A stretch of DNA of 39,303 nucleotides from a virus. Position 1 is the first letter of the stretch. Each line of letters begins with the position of its first letter. The notes beneath the pieces were generated by a model. It saw only the letters and a program-made list of their open reading frames with translations, searched no databases and was not told the DNA's origin. Below are positions 35,901-39,303 of this stretch, in pieces. The stretch spans positions 1 to 39,303 of IMG/VR virus record IMGVR_UViG_3300006916_000120; one strand, given 5' to 3'. A program made the position numbers and the translations under genes.

Positions 35901-38900
35901 ATATGGTGAAGCTCAAAAAGTTGGTAATGTATTTAAGTTTGTATATCATTACACGCAATTAGAAGGCCCTTTAAAAGGCAAGACTACATATATGAAGTTT
36001 GCTGTACACACTCTTACGCCTGAATTAGAGGCGACAAGTTCTTATCTTAAAAATATAGGTGATATTCTTAGAGCAAGAAAAGCAGAAATTAATTTAACGT
36101 CTAGAGGCGGTTTAGTTATAGCTGCTTCTGAGTCAGCTGCTAAATTATATTCAGGCGGAGACAATTTTATATATGATATAGGAGAAGACTATAATATGTC
36201 TAATATATTAACTAAACAAGATGAAATTTACGGAGGTGATGGTAAATACCAAGGATTATCAGGAGAAGGTCTTGGTATACAATTAGAGTTAGATAAACAA
36301 ACAGATGAAAGATTTTTTCCTTCTCAATTGTTTTACAACTTAGCAACTAATATAAAAGAGGAAGATCAAGCTGATTTAAATAGAATGTTAGAGTTAAGAC
36401 AAAATGTAATGGAGGCCAATAACTCTAGTAGAAACGCTAGCCTTATAATGAACGACAAAGCTACTGAGGCTACTGTATTAACAGAAAGAGATTCATTTAA
36501 GTCATCTGTAACTGCTGAAGTATTTGATGTTCTTATAGATAATACATATGACAATCTTGATCCTAGATATCCTTACCTTAATGCTATACATAACTCTATA
36601 GCTACAGGTCGTATTACACACAAAGGAACTAAGATGTATACTAAAGGGTCTATAGGATATCAGTCTGCTAGTCTAGGCATGGGGTTAAAGTCTTATCAAA
36701 AAGGATTGTATGCGGCAGATAAGAGCATAGTTGCTTCTGAAGCTATAGTTCCTGGATACCTACAAAAACAAGGGGTTAAGAAAGGAGATTTATTTATTGG
36801 AACAAGAGTTCCTGCTCACGGTAAAGTAAGCAGCTCTGTATTTGTGGTAAAAGATTTTCACAAACAAATAGAAAATTCTCCAACATCTAATATAACTATA
36901 CCTGCATGGGTGAGCAAGTATTGGGGTGCTGATTTAGATGGAGACTCTATACATATGAATTTTAAATGGACAGAGGCAGAGGTTGCTAAAAAAGAATGGA
37001 GAGCAGACTCTAATGAATTTTTTGATTTATATACTAAGTTGGTAAGCAAAGATGATAAACAAAGCGAAATACAAGCTGATATTGATTTTATATCTGACGC
37101 AGAAAATGCTATTAATAAAATACCAGGATTAAAAGAAACAGATTCACAGTTAGCGCCATGGGGTGACGCGCAGATGTTTGAAGACAATGTGCCTGCAAAA
37201 GCACTAGTAGGTATGATCGCATCTTTAATGAGATCATTTAGTGTATTCTCTAATAGTAGAGACCCATTACCTTTTGCTATAACTATAAAAGGAGAAAGTG
37301 AAGCTGTAACAAGAGAAGCATTTTTTGATGATGCAAACTTAGAAAACGGTGTGGGTAACTGGTATGGTGTAGCGCAATTACTTAATATATCTTTAGATAA
37401 TGCAAAACATCAATATGCTAGTAAGTTAGGTATGGACATGCAAAGTGTTTTTCCTTATGTACTGCTTAGAAGACTTGGTTATTCTTTAAATGACCTAGCT
37501 GTTTTATTTAACTCTCCTATAGTTAAAAAGTATATGGAGTTTAAAAGAAATAGCAGTAAAGATTATATATCAAGAGATAGTGATATAAATGATATGTTTA
37601 TTAAAAAAGATGGCATAAATGAAAATCAATTATTAAAGTTTGCTAAAGAAAGCGGATTAGGAAATATAGATATAAAAGCTTTTGTTAAAAATCCTTCTAT
37701 TAATATAAACTTAAAAAGCTTAAAGAATACTAAGTCTGTACAAAAACAAGCTATACTAATGTTATATGCTTTAGATAAATTTAAAGATGCTGCTGTAGAT
37801 CCTATATCAAAAGCATTTACTGTGCATCAAAGTATTGAAAAAAATCCTTTAGAATTAAAACAAGTATTACAAGGTATTAACGATGCCCAAGGGCTTGTTA
37901 GAATACCTTTATTGGGTAAAGCAGGTTTAGACTATTCTTTTACAGACACTACTAAAGGTAATAATATTATAGATCATGCTACTAGTTTATTTGAATCTAT
38001 ATTACAAAGAGCTGCTAGAACAGATATAAGATACACTCCTTATATGCAAAACATATTAACAACTCCTATGGCTTTAAGTAAATTAAATAAGCTAGGAGAA
38101 ATAAAATCTGAAGTTATTAACCAGGTTATAACAAATAATTTGAGACAAGAGTTTAGTATGCTTAATAATGTTAGAAGCGAAAATGAATTAATTAAAGAGT
38201 TTGAATTATTACAAGGTCGTAATAAAGATAATTATTTTTTAAATAAAGTTATTGATTTATCTGAACGAGGTGGAAAAAAATACATTGTGCTTAATAGAGC
38301 AGAAATAACAGATTTTACTTCTTATAAAGCTGTAGAGCAAATTAAAGAATCATTTGCGTCTTTGCCTGAAACAGATAAAAACTTAATGTTTGAAATAGAA
38401 TATATGTTTAATCGTTTTGGTTTATCTGGCGGTGCTGGTAAGGCTACGTCATTTATACCTTTCTTTGATAATGAGTATGTAGATAAAATTAACAAAGAGA
38501 TGTCTAGAATTATAGAAGACAATCAAACTAAACAGGGAAACTATGATACAGGGTCTACCTCTATAGAATTAGAAGATGCTATAAAGGATGTTGAAAGACG
38601 TAAAGCTGGCAAAGAAAATTATAGTGTTAATGATAAAATAAAACTAGAAGCAAGAAATAATAATTCTTTTGTAGCTCCTGTAAGAAAAGCTAAAAAAGTT
38701 ATTACGCCTGACACATCTTACAATAATGATTATTTAGGTGGAGGCGTAGAGTTTTTATCTTTTGAAACATGGGCTAACGACAAAGGTATTGATATATCTA
38801 AGATAGATAGAGAGTCAGATACATTTACTACTCTTTCTGAAAACTATACTAAATATAGAAATCATTTTGATTTAGTAAGGCAGTTTGAGGCAGGGCTAGA

Positions 38901-39303
38901 AAAAAAGCCATTAAGTAAATATACTATAGAAGGGCTATATGATATAGCTAAAGATTTTAGAAAAATGGATAACTCTGCTACTAAAGGAATAGCTTATACA
39001 ATAGAAAAAGAAATAGGACAAAGGGCGTTTAAAAAGCAAGCAGCCTTCTTAAGGCAAAAAGGAAAACAACAGGGTTATGAATATAAAATACCTGGAGTAG
39101 ATGGTGTGGCGCAAGATGATTTAACTGGATTCCAGGCATGGCTAGGCTCTAACAATATGACATCTAAAAGACCAGAGATACAATATTTAATTAATGAGGC
39201 TCAAACACAATATAGAAAATATTTAAAAAGTTTTAAGGAACATAAAAATTTAATAGAAGAAAAGAATAGGGCTTTAGTTAGATCAAAAATGAAAGGCCTT
39301 AAT
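29983..39303 (+). CDS. Giant putative virion RNA polymerase with zincin and membrane-active modules (partial, 3' end beyond window)
   Basis: The frame is open for 3107 codons to the window edge. Residues about 100-440 include hydrophobic Gly/Ala segments (VPYAASFIIPYAGGSMVAG near 190) and EGITEGFQEVYQEW (395-408). About 560-860 is a Lys/Glu/Ala helical linker. HEAGH (1046-1050) is a zinc-peptidase signature. A polymerase core follows: DAMGYVLPEQ (1957-1966), lysines K1998, K2000 and K2005, GIQLELD (2099-2105) with PSQLFYNL (2113-2120), RVPAHGK (2275-2281), and WGADLDGDSIHMNF (2314-2327). DxDGD is the metal-A site of beta-prime-type double-psi barrels, and the order of segments matches crAss-like virion RNA polymerases (phi14:2 type). 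The likely role is ejection with the DNA and early-gene transcription. Residues after 2330 are helical, without recognised motifs. Confidence 0.8.
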   Translation, partial: MAEDYTSGLNILLSNQASNQVQPGSPEQDLQNLYEEGMETGPTGFDQLINSASSAPAQNQALDRYALGQAAGQMGADEYGKLDELKYGQAPQQQIIDPAEMIGSAGQRVERGLKAGWGDLVSGTGDTIDFVSALVSPGEGDLTTSVGSYLKKVGTEYQKENALVLSEDLQDITWDDMFKGEFWSSKISRLVPYAASFIIPYAGGSMVAGRLLGRYGPTALKYASNTGAFGKMAKGVKLTGAGEKGFKGVKGSGVLGKLGVDLGKAGYAPTKLARNISGYIGGGATANLFEGAYLAGEAYQEMANDVDANGNPLFTPEEAAQHAAGVMGDNAKWMGVDILQYGILFGGAGRGVMGKVLRNPIAKTPFAQNMKGLTGMLLRNVIPNLPAAVAYASIEGITEGFQEVYQEWAKYKNIQQANNKGYDSAMSWLKESPFGESRPELRDIFWSSVGLGGAMGGARGYFDAAAERKHLTDKKIDAYNNVIDMLSNNEGNMSAEQSIIFEQAIDNLIASNLWNYSGDGSAAMSIVDNLVKDNKLTEEQGVEYKARIELAERDYQTHHVNSSLTEAGAEKAFNLEMVKTRKEGEIADETARYNETVEHQKSVIKDKKKLEAKLKILKEQHNATLEALKNDLANVEQSIEDIYTAKVDQAPIAKTTGKRDARFKKEGLTKDEFETLTQEGEKQKTEREKTEAETKAEEKTGILETVKDLGSKAVEGVKGLFGKAKEKAQSPEVQEAIKKVKDYDAKKITSGAKAKLVEALEAGKIAVKRALEIVGTGIGKVINNKDVASAIRKEEKTKESDEDVKKKDQRQVIPKTKEYKTTEASLEKGPRQIKKADIQKGKGPNYVIKTPEGETIQYRDFDNISDKYVLDEDANVELRLKKPVKGQEGVVEVDGKLYFQFDNLLYETEIEVVINNEVVGKVAQRDFKAKEPIKKAKKKDQRKIDQLIGAVKESKEKIKKFLTKGQKEIPNYEPTTLDIRPLYKYGSGVITSSIVKDIVNKKFPGAKGVLAYDKLLTDFGEEASSLAIGSTVFINIDSVAQTDIIHEAGHIYYSLMEDTPLMKRIKKLLPKSELYEKTKREYPELTLMNFKGFKNMTLGLIYRNIAANTDRTKYTSDIIDIVGNIVAAEKAEDSTRVNDLFLSLRTQIKVNGGKDVRVNQQKHLLEETFTRTLESYSKGTVDAVVKGSAAQKELEKDLIEFYKESKKLATEEEARQILDLTVEGIAGLDLENAIKAVLLNFNSADRTVPYVLNSAYGPINKANKKQFQKASSYAAVSSYIGDFIGRKLTDEQIAERVMQAIADDSNLTIKDELVQTTKEQVNAIITQLKRPQALKEADIILDKEIAKIGIRIETKDDITGESESMTNEVDKYDDLTKAIALPTTTTNFIKKIVEVYNSKQEEGGLINTKELLAALMSLAKDTQNDPYDFIPEIRKSSNSNITAMLSVLDRVYKNNKVLTNAKLMEIKGPIEGINIEVLQHNVLTIGDEGKRFWNQYEDTSATIEKSVIDSISKEIKGNKQKANEIAAIYNELFFTRNPKNASDRYNAAYKVLDIILDDNAKGVLINKEALLQTPILFKGQRQFVWNVLFEHTIHPTFRTPQLKYSLMKYKNKKVGFSDFVNFPVEGLIHGKQSELKTILLQGLVASRATNYLSMVDNVDQDGVSVFNKENGLHNRAKNVENIINEDIAIDKNDIMHPDNNIYSQLAFLNKNDRGVKTFHFKVHSGMMRRIINKAVGLQNKEDRAKKLTSVNPNELIAGDFFMFLNRYNQGIKSKQETIIYDQAIAVFSDKSRRYYIESIAAHNPRSRKALLSRVKNNPAYNAKYKDGSRVFPYTIEKNKIKEMPKLIKQWREYANNNKELFKNNEAIKKGILQDGAIEAFLTSYIANKFMAQQLFVHDHRQSKNQVDYIKRAAGAIASHVVFDRNTSVEFVVTKDYYVDKEGNVGTEDNANTAIENDAMGYVLPEQAKFIRTKYGEAQKVGNVFKFVYHYTQLEGPLKGKTTYMKFAVHTLTPELEATSSYLKNIGDILRARKAEINLTSRGGLVIAASESAAKLYSGGDNFIYDIGEDYNMSNILTKQDEIYGGDGKYQGLSGEGLGIQLELDKQTDERFFPSQLFYNLATNIKEEDQADLNRMLELRQNVMEANNSSRNASLIMNDKATEATVLTERDSFKSSVTAEVFDVLIDNTYDNLDPRYPYLNAIHNSIATGRITHKGTKMYTKGSIGYQSASLGMGLKSYQKGLYAADKSIVASEAIVPGYLQKQGVKKGDLFIGTRVPAHGKVSSSVFVVKDFHKQIENSPTSNITIPAWVSKYWGADLDGDSIHMNFKWTEAEVAKKEWRADSNEFFDLYTKLVSKDDKQSEIQADIDFISDAENAINKIPGLKETDSQLAPWGDAQMFEDNVPAKALVGMIASLMRSFSVFSNSRDPLPFAITIKGESEAVTREAFFDDANLENGVGNWYGVAQLLNISLDNAKHQYASKLGMDMQSVFPYVLLRRLGYSLNDLAVLFNSPIVKKYMEFKRNSSKDYISRDSDINDMFIKKDGINENQLLKFAKESGLGNIDIKAFVKNPSININLKSLKNTKSVQKQAILMLYALDKFKDAAVDPISKAFTVHQSIEKNPLELKQVLQGINDAQGLVRIPLLGKAGLDYSFTDTTKGNNIIDHATSLFESILQRAARTDIRYTPYMQNILTTPMALSKLNKLGEIKSEVINQVITNNLRQEFSMLNNVRSENELIKEFELLQGRNKDNYFLNKVIDLSERGGKKYIVLNRAEITDFTSYKAVEQIKESFASLPETDKNLMFEIEYMFNRFGLSGGAGKATSFIPFFDNEYVDKINKEMSRIIEDNQTKQGNYDTGSTSIELEDAIKDVERRKAGKENYSVNDKIKLEARNNNSFVAPVRKAKKVITPDTSYNNDYLGGGVEFLSFETWANDKGIDISKIDRESDTFTTLSENYTKYRNHFDLVRQFEAGLEKKPLSKYTIEGLYDIAKDFRKMDNSATKGIAYTIEKEIGQRAFKKQAAFLRQKGKQQGYEYKIPGVDGVAQDDLTGFQAWLGSNNMTSKRPEIQYLINEAQTQYRKYLKSFKEHKNLIEEKNRALVRSKMKGLN

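Noticed and set aside
30128-38522. Several minus-strand frames of 60-109 codons
   Set aside because: All are antisense to the uninterrupted giant reading frame from 29983, which has convincing motifs and consistent codon use.
29983-39303. N4-type (T7-like single-subunit) virion RNA polymerase
   Set aside because: The size and place fit, but the visible signature is GADLDGD of the two-barrel class, not the palm-domain motifs of T7-like enzymes.
1-39303. tRNA genes, CRISPR arrays, insertion sequences, integrase or attachment sites
   Set aside because: None seen. Intergenic gaps are mostly under 130 nt and hold only leaders, hairpins or micro-ORFs, and no transposase- or integrase-like product is encoded.

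Overview
The window is the packaging and virion-structure half of an AT-rich double-stranded DNA phage genome, probably a short-tailed (podovirus-type) phage of a Bacteroidota host. The host call rests on sequence signals: TANNTTTG -7 elements (354-361, 9001-9008, 13396-13403, 15372-15379), one of them with a correctly spaced TTTG -33 element, and A-rich rather than Shine-Dalgarno translation starts almost everywhere. The order terminase, portal, acidic scaffold, capsid, connectors, very large tail hub, cargo proteins and giant polymerase-like protein resembles crAss-like and other Bacteroidota podophages. I could not search databases, so family assignments are from memory of motifs and gene order.

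Layout. At the left end (62-196) a 44-residue membrane peptide is encoded on the minus strand and closed by its own terminator. It is divergent from everything else. From 392 all genes run rightward. 392-4635 holds a glycine-rich virion-type protein, a protein with a muramidase-like domain and a zincin domain, two small unknown proteins and a basic KKGLYANIHAKR-type protein. Two tiny ORFs precede the large terminase (4864) and portal (6686). The head module follows: scaffold (9041), major capsid protein (10140), two small beta-rich or decoration proteins (11702, 12119), a strong terminator, then a 2-oxoglutarate oxygenase-like gene (12692) and two unknowns (13408, 13637). Neck and tail come next: connector-like proteins (14423, 15401, 17419), small unknowns (16572, 16943) and a 2214-residue tail stabilization/hub protein (18557). 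Three putative internal cargo/ejection proteins (25212, 26408, 27932) lead directly into a giant reading frame that starts at 29983 and is still open at the window edge after 3107 codons.

The giant reading frame is the main discovery. It has hydrophobic segments near the N terminus, an HEAGH zinc-peptidase motif (1046-1050), and, in the order seen in crAss-like virion RNA polymerases, a DAMGY segment followed by lysines (1957-2005), a GIQ...SQ segment (2099-2115), an RVP segment (2275) and GADLDGD (2315-2321), which is the metal-binding signature of a beta-prime-type double-psi beta-barrel. I infer a virion-packaged, DNA-dependent RNA polymerase fused to membrane-active and peptidase modules, translationally coupled to the cargo genes and injected with the DNA to transcribe early genes.

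A second pattern is a short peptide, Y-[DNTS]-x-G-G, often inside a GMKxKxY context. It recurs in several left-end proteins and may be a virion-incorporation or processing tag.
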